Under the pieces are notes generated by a model. That model worked only from the letters and a program-made list of their open reading frames with translations. It did not search any database and was not told where the DNA came from. This document shows positions 1 through 7,224 of a stretch of DNA of 29,991 nt, one piece after another (the stretch's first letter is position 1; the number at the start of each line of letters is the position of its first letter). A program made the translations under genes and the position numbers. The stretch is from JAABRU01 sp050180235. GTDB taxonomy: Bacteria > Desulfobacterota > Desulfobacteria > Desulfobacterales > Desulfococcaceae. The stretch covers positions 1 to 29,991 of the forward strand of contig JBFXEJ010000080.1 of the NCBI GenBank assembly GCA_050180235.1, written 5' to 3'.

Positions 1-125
1 GCTTTGCTCTTAATATTCTCAGAGTAAACAAAGTAAAAAATATAGCAGATGAACTTTATTATAATTGTATCAATATGGTAAACATCCTCAGTTATAAAGG
101 AATTGAAGAGAATTGAACAGCCCTG
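1..125 (+). mobile_element. Right end of an insertion sequence that interrupts cheA
   Basis: AT-rich sequence whose plus-strand reading frame looks like the C-terminus of a transposase. On the minus strand the CheA homology stops abruptly at this point. The likely right end, read inward on the minus strand, begins CAGGGCTGTTCAATTC. It lies directly after the last recognisable CheA codon (GAC, 126-128). The left end and any target duplication lie outside the window, so the family and exact junction cannot be fixed. Confidence 0.6.
3..116 (+). CDS. Transposase, C-terminal fragment (enters from the window edge)
   Basis: The open frame runs from the window edge to a TGA at 114-116 and gives 37 residues, including ALNILRVNKVKNIADE. 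A C-terminal tail with a conserved Asn-Leu/Ile-Leu-Arg motif after the last catalytic acid is typical of several DDE transposase families (IS4/ISAs1-like), but I cannot assign the family. The stop codon lies about 10 bases from the inferred element end, as is usual for insertion sequences. The opposite strand is also open but reads as a non-homologous extension of the broken cheA. Confidence 0.5.
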   Translation, partial: FALNILRVNKVKNIADELYYNCINMVNILSYKGIEEN

Positions 126-1535
126 GTCAATGCCCATACCGTCATCTGCCACAGTGATTTCCACCCTGGCCCCCAGGTGTGCGGCTGTCAGAAGGATGGT
201 TCCCTTTCCGGTTTTTCCCTGCTGTTCCCGGATTTCCGGAGATTGGAGACCATGATCCATGCTGTTGCGGATCAGATGGACAAGGGGATCATGCAGACGG
301 TCCAGAATGCTTTTGTCCATTTCGGTTTCACCGCCCTCAATGATCAGTTCCACCTCCTTATGGAGTTCTGCGGCCAGATCCCTGACCATGCGCCGGAATT
401 TGCTGAAAACAGTGTTCACCGGCAGCATACGCATTTCCAGAGCGAAATCCCGAATCTCCCGGTTCAGGCGATCCATCTGACGCACCGGGACAGAAAAAGG
501 GCTCTGCTCATCCTCATCCACCATCTGATTCAGTCTGGCCTGGGTGATGACCATTTCCCCCACAAGACTGATCAGCCTGTCCAATCTGCCGGAGGATATG
601 CGGATGCTGCCGTTATCTGTTATGCCTCTGCGTTTTTCCAGAATCTTCTGCTCGGTCAGGGCAGATTCCACCATTTCCCCTGATACACTGCCGGATTCCA
701 CCAGCAGTTCCCCGATCCGTTTCTGTCCCTTCAGCACTTCCTGCACGGTTTCAGCCGCGGTATCTCCCCGGTTCACCAGAATTTCTCCCAGCCGGAGGCG
801 GTTTTCCTCACTCTCATCCAGAGGCTGAATATGGATTTCACTTTCTTCCTGCACAAAAAGGAACACTTCTGACACAGTGTCATAATTGTGGAAAGTAGTC
901 AGAAGAATATCCCAGGAAAGATATGTTTTTTCCGGGTCCAGCCCGCTGAGAACAGGTATATTCCCGGTGCAGGCTGTCACCCTGCAGTCTCCGAGATCCC
1001 GAAGTTCATTCAGCAGGGCTGAGGGTTCCATGCCTCGGGACATCATATCCGGATCAGGACGGAAACGGATTCGGAACACGGTTTCTTTTTTTGCAGCATC
1101 CGGAACAGAGTCTGCCTTTTCGGGCAAAGGCGCAGCACTTTCTGCGGGTTCCTCCGGGAGCATGGCATTGAGTCTTGCAATAATTGTATCACAAAGGGAA
1201 GGAACTGTCTCCCTTCCGGCATCCGGTGCATCCAGCATATCTTTGATCTGATCCCGTGCCAGAAAAATCAGATTGATGAGTTCAACACTGACCGGAATTT
1301 CTCCACTCCGGACTTTGTCCAGCACGGTTTCCACATGATGGGTAAATTCCGCGATCCCATGAAAGCCGAACATGGCTCCGGAGCCTTTGATGGTGTGCAT
1401 GAAACGGAAGATATTGTGAATGCATTCCGGATTACCGGGTTTTTCTTCCATATCCAGCAGGGCTTCCTCAACAGCGGACAGCAGTTCACAGGCCTCCTGC
1501 CGGAAGGTCTCTATATACAGGGGTTCCTGATCCAT
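126..1535 (-). pseudogene. cheA: Chemotaxis histidine kinase CheA, 3' end cut off by an insertion sequence
   Basis: The first 470 codons of a CheA-type kinase read leftward from an ATG at 1535, preceded by AAGGA five bases upstream. Domain order: an Hpt domain with the phospho-accepting His47 in HTIKGSG; a middle region holding a second conserved block (about 145-230); the dimerisation helix pair (IRISSGRLDRLISLVGEM); and the start of the HATPase domain with the N-box HLIRNSMDHG and G1 box DDGMGID. After GID the homology stops and AT-rich insertion sequence DNA follows. The rest of the ATPase domain and the CheW-like C-terminal domain are therefore missing from this side. The frame stays open to the window edge but encodes unrelated residues. 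It sits 22 bases after cheW in the same operon. A kinase without a complete ATP lid and receptor-coupling domain should be inactive. Confidence 0.85.
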
Positions 1536-1557
1536 TTTTATTCCTTACGTCTCATCT

Positions 1558-2067
1558 TCACCTGTCATTTTTGTCTGTGATCCTGGCAAGTTCTTCTTCC
1601 GCATGGCGGATGATTCTGTCCATGTCCGGCAGCAGCAGCAGTTCATCATCGTGTCTTATTCCCCCCCGGATGAAATCCGTATTGACTGTGATACCGATTT
1701 CCGGCGTGGGAACCATCTGATCCGGATGCACCCGGATGACGTCTTCCACCGAAGTGACAGGCATGGCAATATGCAGACAGTCTTTGCCGGTTCCGGTTTC
1801 GAAGATGACAAACCATGCCTTTTGCACAGACATATCCATGCCGAAAATAATGGCCGGATCAATCACTGAAATCAGGCTGCCCCGCAGGTTGATGATACCG
1901 GGCAGCCAGAGCGGCATCCTGGGAACTTCGGTTGCAGGTCTGTATTTTATCACTTCCAGAACTCCGGCCGCTTCGAGCGCGAAAAAGTCTTTCTCCAGAC
2001 GGAAGGTCAGATATTCGCACCCCAGGTTTTTCTGATCTTCACTGATATTAATATGTTTCGAAATCAT
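1558..2067 (-). CDS. cheW: Chemotaxis coupling protein CheW
   Basis: A 169-residue CheW-domain protein that would link the adjacent receptor to CheA. Recognisable CheW features are the opening strand YLTFRLEKDFFALEAAGVLEVI, the block PGIINLRGSLISVIDP near the middle, and the late SVEDVIRV. I chose the ATG at 2067, which overlaps the last 20 bases of the upstream receptor gene in another frame. A start at 2133 would add 22 basic residues with no CheW homology. The order MCP, cheW, cheA with overlap and short gaps indicates one transcript and one signalling array. With cheA broken, this CheW may now couple its receptor to another kinase. Confidence 0.9.
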   Translation of the reverse strand: MISKHINISEDQKNLGCEYLTFRLEKDFFALEAAGVLEVIKYRPATEVPRMPLWLPGIINLRGSLISVIDPAIIFGMDMSVQKAWFVIFETGTGKDCLHIAMPVTSVEDVIRVHPDQMVPTPEIGITVNTDFIRGGIRHDDELLLLPDMDRIIRHAEEELARITDKNDR

Positions 2068-4339
2068 TTTCACAGGCGCCTTCAATTTCAATGAATGCGT
2101 TCTCTTTCCCGCTGTTGTGTCCGATTTTTTCATTTTCGCTGTTATCCGGCATGTCCTTTGCGGATTCAGACAGTTTTTTTCCGTTTGTTTCGCTTACGGG
2201 CCTCAGATATTTCATCAGTACAATCCTGTCGGATTCAGGCATTGCCTCCACATCAATGAGGAGTTTCTGCGGGCCGGTTTCCGGAATTTCTGTGTTTTTC
2301 TGCATCCGCTGCTTCGCAGATTCGGAAATTTTGAAAAATGAGGCTGTTTTAAGCAGTTTTTCAGCCTGGAATGAAAATTCGCGGCTGGTGGCTGCCATTT
2401 CCTCAGTGATGGCTGCGTTTTCCTGTATAATATGATCCAGTTGCTGAATGGCCTTGTTCACCTCTCCTATGCCTCCGGCCTGTTCCGCACCGGATGCGCT
2501 GATATCCTGTATCAGATCAGCCGTGTTCTGTATGCCTTTCACCATTTCATCCAGAAGACCGACTGTTTTTTCGGCTATCTCAAGATTGGATACGGAAAGC
2601 ATATTGATGTCTTTGGCCGCTTTTTTGGTATTCTTTGCCAGCTCCCTGACTTCCGAGGCAACCACGGCAAAACCCTTGCCGTGTTCCCCGGCCCGTGCGG
2701 CCTCAATGGCAGCATTCAGAGACAGCATATTGGTCTGTCCCGCGATATCTTCAATGATCAGAATTTTTTCCGAAATGCTTTTCATGGCAGCAACGGTTTC
2801 ATTAACGGCACTGCTTCCCGCCCGTGCATCCTGTGCGGCCTTCTCCGCAATGATAGCGGTTCTCTGCGCATTATCCGCGTTCTGACTTACCATTGAACTC
2901 ATTTCCTCCATGGAACTGCTTATTTCCTGAACACCTGCCGCCTGCTGGGAAGTTCCCTGCGAGACCTGCTCCGCACTGCTGCTCAGTTCTTCGCTTCCGG
3001 TGGCCACCTGTTCAGCAGCGCTTTGCACATCCACGGCAAAACGGGTGAGATTTTCGATCATTATGTTGATGCTGCTGCGGATCTCATTAAAATCCCCTTT
3101 AGCTTCAGTTGCAATGGGTTCCGGCAGGTCGCCTTTGGAAATCCTGTTTACATATCCGGCTGTTGTTCTCAGAGGACTGACAACAGCATCCAGTGTGGCA
3201 TTCACACCGTGGATAATCCGGGCATATTCCCCTCCGAATTTTTCCGCATCGCCCCGTGTGTTCAGTTTTCCCTCCAGAACAGCATCCGTAAGAGAGTTGA
3301 TGCTCCTGACAATATCCTTGAGCGTTTTTACCATCCGGATCAGGGATTTGCCAAACATATCCCTGTCTGAAAGAGCTTTTGCCTGTACAGTAAAATCCCC
3401 ATCCGCTATTTTTTCCGCGATCTGAACCGCTTCTTTGAGATTGGACACCATCATGTCAAGGGATTTGCCGAGCATATCTTTTTCAGAAAGGATATTCACC
3501 TTTACGGAAAGATCCCCTTCTGCAATCTTTTCCGCCACCCGGACAGTTCCGCCTATGGTATCTTTCATATGACGGAATGCCGCTGCCAGAGTTCCCAGTT
3601 CATCTTTGCTGTGAACCGTGATTTCTTTGCTGAAATCCCCACGGGCCATTGCATTGGCCACTTCCACGATACGGGATACGGGCCGGGTTATGCCGAGTGT
3701 GATCAGAAATCCGATGGAAACAAGAGAAATGCTGACAACAATGCAAAAGACATACAGATTCATATAGCGGTTCTGCTTCGTGATGTCGCTGGCAGATGAT
3801 ATTTCATTTTTCAGATCATCTGAAAATGCCGATGTGAACGTTTCCAGTTTTTTGCGTATATCTTCGGTCTCCCGTGCCAGCCGCGCAGCATCCTCCTTAA
3901 ATTTTTCAGCAGCACCAAGTTCATCTCCGGCCGCTGTTCTGTTCATATCCGCATATATGTTCTGTGCCGCAGCAGTGAAGTCTGTATGCTGTTTCAGTGT
4001 TTCCTGCACCTCTTTTAATCTGCCGCTTTCCAGCCCAGACAGCCCTGAAATGCTGCGTAGGGCATTTTCAGCCAGGGCCGATTTTTGTTTTGCGGCCTCC
4101 AGAATATCTGTGTCTCCCAATATGACGGACTGCTCGTATCCTGTAATCTGATCGTTGAATGCGGATAGGGCAAGCTGACTTTGAACCGCAGCCGGAAACA
4201 TATAATCGGATACACCGTGCAGACGCAGCTCGGTCTGCCTTCCCTGTACAAATCCGAATATCATGGAAGCAAAGTAACCGATAATCAGAATACTCAGGCT
4301 CAGCCATATTTTTTTTGCAATGCTTAATGATTTCCACAT
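2048..4339 (-). CDS. Methyl-accepting chemotaxis protein with a HAMP array
   Basis: A 763-residue transmembrane receptor. Residues 11-32 form membrane segment one, about 33-194 a helical periplasmic sensor, and 195-217 membrane segment two. A canonical HAMP follows (about 217-270). Next come further HAMP-like repeats carrying the recurring motif A-x-x-I-A-x-GD (KIAEGD, KIADGD, RISKGD), to about residue 430. The cytoplasmic hairpin has the highly conserved tip IEDIAGQTNMLSLNAAIEAA around 529-548. The last 90 residues are a polar tail ending ENDFETY, with no obvious CheR pentapeptide. AAGGAAAGAG precedes the ATG. It is the first gene of the MCP-cheW-cheA operon, and its stop codon overlaps cheW. 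The ligand cannot be deduced. The helical sensor domain resembles the four-helix-bundle class. Confidence 0.93.
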   Translation of the reverse strand: MWKSLSIAKKIWLSLSILIIGYFASMIFGFVQGRQTELRLHGVSDYMFPAAVQSQLALSAFNDQITGYEQSVILGDTDILEAAKQKSALAENALRSISGLSGLESGRLKEVQETLKQHTDFTAAAQNIYADMNRTAAGDELGAAEKFKEDAARLARETEDIRKKLETFTSAFSDDLKNEISSASDITKQNRYMNLYVFCIVVSISLVSIGFLITLGITRPVSRIVEVANAMARGDFSKEITVHSKDELGTLAAAFRHMKDTIGGTVRVAEKIAEGDLSVKVNILSEKDMLGKSLDMMVSNLKEAVQIAEKIADGDFTVQAKALSDRDMFGKSLIRMVKTLKDIVRSINSLTDAVLEGKLNTRGDAEKFGGEYARIIHGVNATLDAVVSPLRTTAGYVNRISKGDLPEPIATEAKGDFNEIRSSINIMIENLTRFAVDVQSAAEQVATGSEELSSSAEQVSQGTSQQAAGVQEISSSMEEMSSMVSQNADNAQRTAIIAEKAAQDARAGSSAVNETVAAMKSISEKILIIEDIAGQTNMLSLNAAIEAARAGEHGKGFAVVASEVRELAKNTKKAAKDINMLSVSNLEIAEKTVGLLDEMVKGIQNTADLIQDISASGAEQAGGIGEVNKAIQQLDHIIQENAAITEEMAATSREFSFQAEKLLKTASFFKISESAKQRMQKNTEIPETGPQKLLIDVEAMPESDRIVLMKYLRPVSETNGKKLSESAKDMPDNSENEKIGHNSGKENAFIEIEGACENDFETY

Positions 4340-4360
4340 AACTCTTTCCTTTTCATGATA

Positions 4361-4630
4361 TTAATGTTCTGTCTGAAGCATTTTTTGGCAATTCATCTGC
4401 CGTGACAGCCGGGGGATTTCCCCGGCCAAGCCTGCAAAGGTTGCAGGGTGGGTGGAGCATAACGGAACCCGCCCTGCGCTGTCAATTGTTAAAAAATGAA
4501 GGTCATTTTTGCCGCAAACAGAAAAAAATGTATCCGGCACATCCTTATTCACGATGATGAGGATGTCAGCCATGACCGTGCCTGTCTGAAATACCATGAC
4601 AATCAGCAGAAAAATCAGAATCTTTTTCAT
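4361..4630 (-). pseudogene. Truncated PstS-like periplasmic binding protein remnant
   Basis: Begins at an ATG at 4630 after a good GGAAGAGGTG site. It encodes a clear signal peptide (MKKILIFLLIVMVFQTGTVMA) followed by DILIIVNKDVPDTFFS. In sulfate reducers such openings belong to small phosphate-binding-like proteins (ADIVIIVNKDVP...), which are normally about 130-150 residues. After that start the sequence loses all resemblance to the family and ends at residue 89, so a frameshift or deletion is likely. It lies 21 bases upstream of the receptor gene on the same strand and may have been its original first cistron. A genuine small secreted protein is possible but less likely. Confidence 0.45.
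4408..4447 (-). other. Two adjacent stem-loops upstream of the receptor gene
   Basis: Two perfect 7-bp stems lie next to each other. GCCGGGG/CCCCGGC encloses a 5-base loop (4408-4426). CCTGCAA/TTGCAGG encloses 3 bases (4431-4447). They fall in the non-homologous part of the degenerate reading frame, 69 bases before the MCP start, and would be in its leader transcript. I tested the sequence by eye against the c-di-GMP-I riboswitch and found no conserved core, so no class is assigned. Confidence 0.35.
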
Positions 4631-4729
4631 GAACACCTCTTCCTTTGCTTAAAAGCTCATTGGAATACCATTGATCAAAATCCTCCGGATATTTACCATA
4701 GTTGTCATATATTGACAAACAATTTATAG

Positions 4730-4973
4730 TCAATGCCGTTTCCTTAGGCGATTTCTGAAAATAAATATTCCATTTCAGTTCACAGGGCAAAAGCTGGAAG
4801 CTTTTGATACTTTGGTGGTATATTTTTTTCTGGAAATCACCTTAAGGCTCCCCTCCCTTGAGGGAGGGGCAGGGGAGGGTGAAAATATCATCTGATTACA
4901 AATTGCTGTTTTCCCCCTCCCTGACCCCTCCCGCCGGGGGAGGGGAATTTTCTGCTTAAGGAAACGGCATTGA
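4730..4973. mobile_element. Miniature element with TCAATGCCG ends and an 8-bp target duplication
   Basis: The ends are inverted copies of TCAATGCCGTTTCCTTAAG, directly flanked by ATTTATAG at 4722-4729 and again at 4974-4981. The left inverted repeat is split at its TTA by a second element (4747-4841); once that is removed the two ends match over 19 bp. The body is a C-rich/G-rich imperfect palindrome (CCCTCCCTTGAGGGAGGGG and relatives). No coding capacity is visible. It fills most of the 400-base gap between the receptor operon and the first AAA/nuclease gene. Confidence 0.8.
4747..4841 (+). mobile_element. Nested 95-bp element with GGCGATTTC/GAAATCACC ends, copy 1
   Basis: Lies between two TTA trinucleotides (4744-4746 and 4842-4844) inside the left end of the 4730-4973 element. 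It shares its interior (GAAAATAAATATtCC...TTCAGTTCACAGG...) with the copy at 19704-19804. It shares its termini with the hairpin family at 15488, 17340, 17965 and 19870. Duplication of a TA-containing site resembles IS630/mariner-type transposition; the source transposase is not in the window. Confidence 0.7.
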
Positions 4974-5030
4974 ATTTATAGTTACTGAATATATATCAAA
5001 AAATTTCCCATATTCCGTCTGCCCCGAATC

Positions 5031-6611
5031 TCACACCCATACTGCAAAAATCCGCTTGTCCTGAAACACAATATCCTCCTGTTTATATTCCCTGTTTTTG
5101 CTGAAATCATAAATCAGCAGATAGCCTTCCTTCAGGGAAAACATGTCAAGATAGTCACTCAACTGCTGAAGCCCTTCCTGATGTGCTTTGGGGCCGTACC
5201 AGCGTTTGAGTTCCAGCACATACCGTCTGTTTTTGTATGTGATGACAATATCCATGCGGCGTTCATCAGACACATTCGGCTCCTTGAATTCAAATCCTTT
5301 GCCGTTGATAATGGGTCTGAGGAAGGAAAGAAACAGAAGACGCCCCTCACGTTCCAGAAATTTCTGATCTTTGTGTGAATGGTGCTCTTTCATAAAAGTC
5401 TGGAATTTCACAAGTATCAGTCTGAGATTCAGCCCGTCTTCCATGTAATATTCCGGCTGGGGTGACAGTAAAGGTTCATGTTCGGATGTCAGAAGTTTTG
5501 TCGTCATATAACTGTAAATACGCTGTTCAAATATCCGGTTGTGAATTTTGCAGTATTCATCTGACTCTGTGAAAATACCGTACAAATATCCCAGATGAAT
5601 GACAGGCACGCTGATATTGAAAGGAATTCTTTTTCCGTTGATGACAATCTGAAAAACATTTTCATAAAGATCCGGGCTGTTTTCCAGATTCTTTGCCATA
5701 CTGTCAAAAAGGGTTGTAGTATATTTTTCCCTGACAATCATGGCAAAAGCCTCATCCGCATCCGCGACCGACCAGTTTTTATCCTCTCTTGGGGGAACAA
5801 TCTGCTCATCAATGAATTTGCAGAGTTTGCTCACCAGATAAGGATAACCGGAGGTATAATAGTATAATTTCTCCGCAATGGCCGGAATATCCGGCTGAAT
5901 GCCTTTGTCACTGCTGTATTCTTTCAGCATGGTTCCGATTTCTTCAGGATTCAGACTCATATCCACGGTGAAATCAGCCGCTATATTCCAGGGACTGTTG
6001 TATTTTCTTTCATCATCAGGCCGTATTTTGGCTTTGAGAGATTTTACATCATGGACACCGGCCAGGATCACGGAATGAAATGTATGGTCTTTTTCCTCAT
6101 TGCGGTGCAGATATTTGTTCCGCAGCATGCCAAGGAAATCCAGAAAAAGCTGATTGTTTGAACTTTTGTCCACTTCATCAATCAGCAGTACTGTGGATTT
6201 TTCCTGCACCATATCGCGGACAAGTTTTGTAATAAAACCGGACAGATCCGGCATCTGTTTTACCGAAGCAGTATGCTTTTCAGTAAAATCCGACAATTCC
6301 GGCAGCCCCAGATACTGAAATTCCCTTATGAGCAGATGCAGGAAGGCACAGACAAAGCTTTCCGCATTTTTATACGTGTCTGTATCCAGTTCTTCAAAAC
6401 TGATTTTCAGAGCCAGATAATCCCTGCGCTGATTCAGTTCTTTTGCCAGAAGTGACAGTACGGTTGTTTTGCCGTACTGCCGCGGACGGTTTATGGTGAA
6501 GTATTCCCCCTGTTCCACAAGCCGGACAATCTGACTGATTTTACCGGATATATCAGCCATATAATGCAGGCGGGGTACACACAGCCCGGTATCATTGAAT
6601 TTTTTTCGCAT
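5031..6611 (-). CDS. AAA-ATPase-like protein with C-terminal PD-(D/E)XK nuclease domain, copy 1
   Basis: A 526-residue protein of the AAA-ATPase-like plus PDDEXK-9 type architecture. It has an unusual P-loop NRPRQYGKTT (41-50), a Walker B VLLIDEVDK (141-149), a helical region to about 400, then the nuclease core. The core has a Glu in GFEFKEP, Asp454 in MDIVI and Glu467-x-Lys469 in LELKRW. I start at the ATG at 6611, which has AGGA at proper spacing and matches the start of the second copy. The longer frame to 6659 lacks a ribosome site. It is monocistronic, with its own repeat-laden upstream region. Members of this family are abundant paralogs in gut Bacteroidetes and some deltaproteobacteria, and their function is unknown. 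The nuclease residues look intact, so nucleic-acid cleavage driven by ATP is plausible but inferred. Confidence 0.85.
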   Translation of the reverse strand: MRKKFNDTGLCVPRLHYMADISGKISQIVRLVEQGEYFTINRPRQYGKTTVLSLLAKELNQRRDYLALKISFEELDTDTYKNAESFVCAFLHLLIREFQYLGLPELSDFTEKHTASVKQMPDLSGFITKLVRDMVQEKSTVLLIDEVDKSSNNQLFLDFLGMLRNKYLHRNEEKDHTFHSVILAGVHDVKSLKAKIRPDDERKYNSPWNIAADFTVDMSLNPEEIGTMLKEYSSDKGIQPDIPAIAEKLYYYTSGYPYLVSKLCKFIDEQIVPPREDKNWSVADADEAFAMIVREKYTTTLFDSMAKNLENSPDLYENVFQIVINGKRIPFNISVPVIHLGYLYGIFTESDEYCKIHNRIFEQRIYSYMTTKLLTSEHEPLLSPQPEYYMEDGLNLRLILVKFQTFMKEHHSHKDQKFLEREGRLLFLSFLRPIINGKGFEFKEPNVSDERRMDIVITYKNRRYVLELKRWYGPKAHQEGLQQLSDYLDMFSLKEGYLLIYDFSKNREYKQEDIVFQDKRIFAVWV

Positions 6612-6659
6612 CTGTGTTTTTCCTTTCTGTTTTGGAATGAGTCTGCGGTTCAATGCCAT

Positions 6660-6828
6660 TATACCATTACCTGAAACATTTCAGTTGTAAAATACCGCAT
6701 TCGAAAAACCTGCCTCAGCATAGATTATAAAAATGTAAGTATCAGTATAGGTTAAAATGCCACGAATAACACAAATCTGCACGAATGCACAAACCGTAAT
6801 TCGTGTCATTCGTGCAATTCGTGGCTGT
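6660..6828 (-). repeat. About 165-bp repeat, inverted relative to the copy at 8905-9067
   Basis: The sequence running from ATACCATTAC through TGTAAAATACCGCATTCGAA and AAATGTAAGTATC to TTCGTGGCTG recurs in reverse orientation at 8905-9067. Its distal third is itself an imperfect palindrome of CACGAAT/ATTCGTG motifs. It forms the upstream region of the first AAA/nuclease gene. The unit end at 6829-6850 abuts a single copy of another end motif, ATACCGATTCTCCATTGA, also seen at 29200-29335. Confidence 0.7.
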
Positions 6829-6887
6829 AATACCGATTCTCCATTGATTTGATACAATATTTATTGTCAGTTTTTCCCCGGTTCCGG

Positions 6888-7208
6888 CTTTGCAAAAAAC
6901 CGCTCCGCTCAATTTTTGCACTCCTCCGGATTGCTTTGCAAAAAACCGCTCCGCTCAATTTTTGCACTCCTCCGGATTGCTTTGCAAAAAACCGCTCCGC
7001 TCAATTTTTGCACTCCTCCGGATTGNNNNNNNNNNACCGCTCCGCTCAATTTTTGCACTCCTCCGGATTGCTTTGCAAAAAACCGCTCCGCTCAATTTTT
7101 GCACTCCTCCGGATTGCTTTGCAAAAAACCGCTCCGCTCAATTTTTGCACTCCTCCGGATTGCTTTGCAAAAAACCGCTCCGCTCAATTTTTGCACTCCT
7201 CCGGATTG
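6888..7208. repeat. 46-bp tandem repeat array (at least 7 copies)
   Basis: Units begin CTTTGCAAAA and end CTCCGGATTG, at 6888, 6934, 6980, about 7026, 7071, 7117 and 7163, essentially without mismatches. Each unit contains TGCAAAAA...TTTTTGCA, an 8-bp stem around a 14-base loop. The open frames through it are repeat artefacts with low-complexity translations and no start signals. There are no variable spacers, so it is not a CRISPR. The array lies between the two AAA/nuclease genes and contains the assembly gap, so the true copy number is unknown. Confidence 0.92.
7026..7035. other. Assembly gap (10 Ns) inside the tandem array
   Basis: Ten Ns replace the start of one repeat unit. The flanking bases do not keep the 46-bp phase exactly (one base short). 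The Ns are therefore a placeholder for a gap of unknown size, not ten uncertain bases. Confidence 0.95.
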
Positions 7209-7224
7209 TATAAAAGCAATTGCC

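Noticed and set aside
177..1251. Rightward reading frames over the cheA region
   Set aside because: They are antisense to a clear CheA coding sequence and show no family motifs.
4380..4500. c-di-GMP riboswitch ahead of the receptor gene
   Set aside because: Two hairpins are present, but I could not find the conserved core sequence of the class I or II aptamers.
6888..7208. CRISPR array
   Set aside because: Units are directly adjacent 46-bp repeats without variable spacers, and no cas genes are present.
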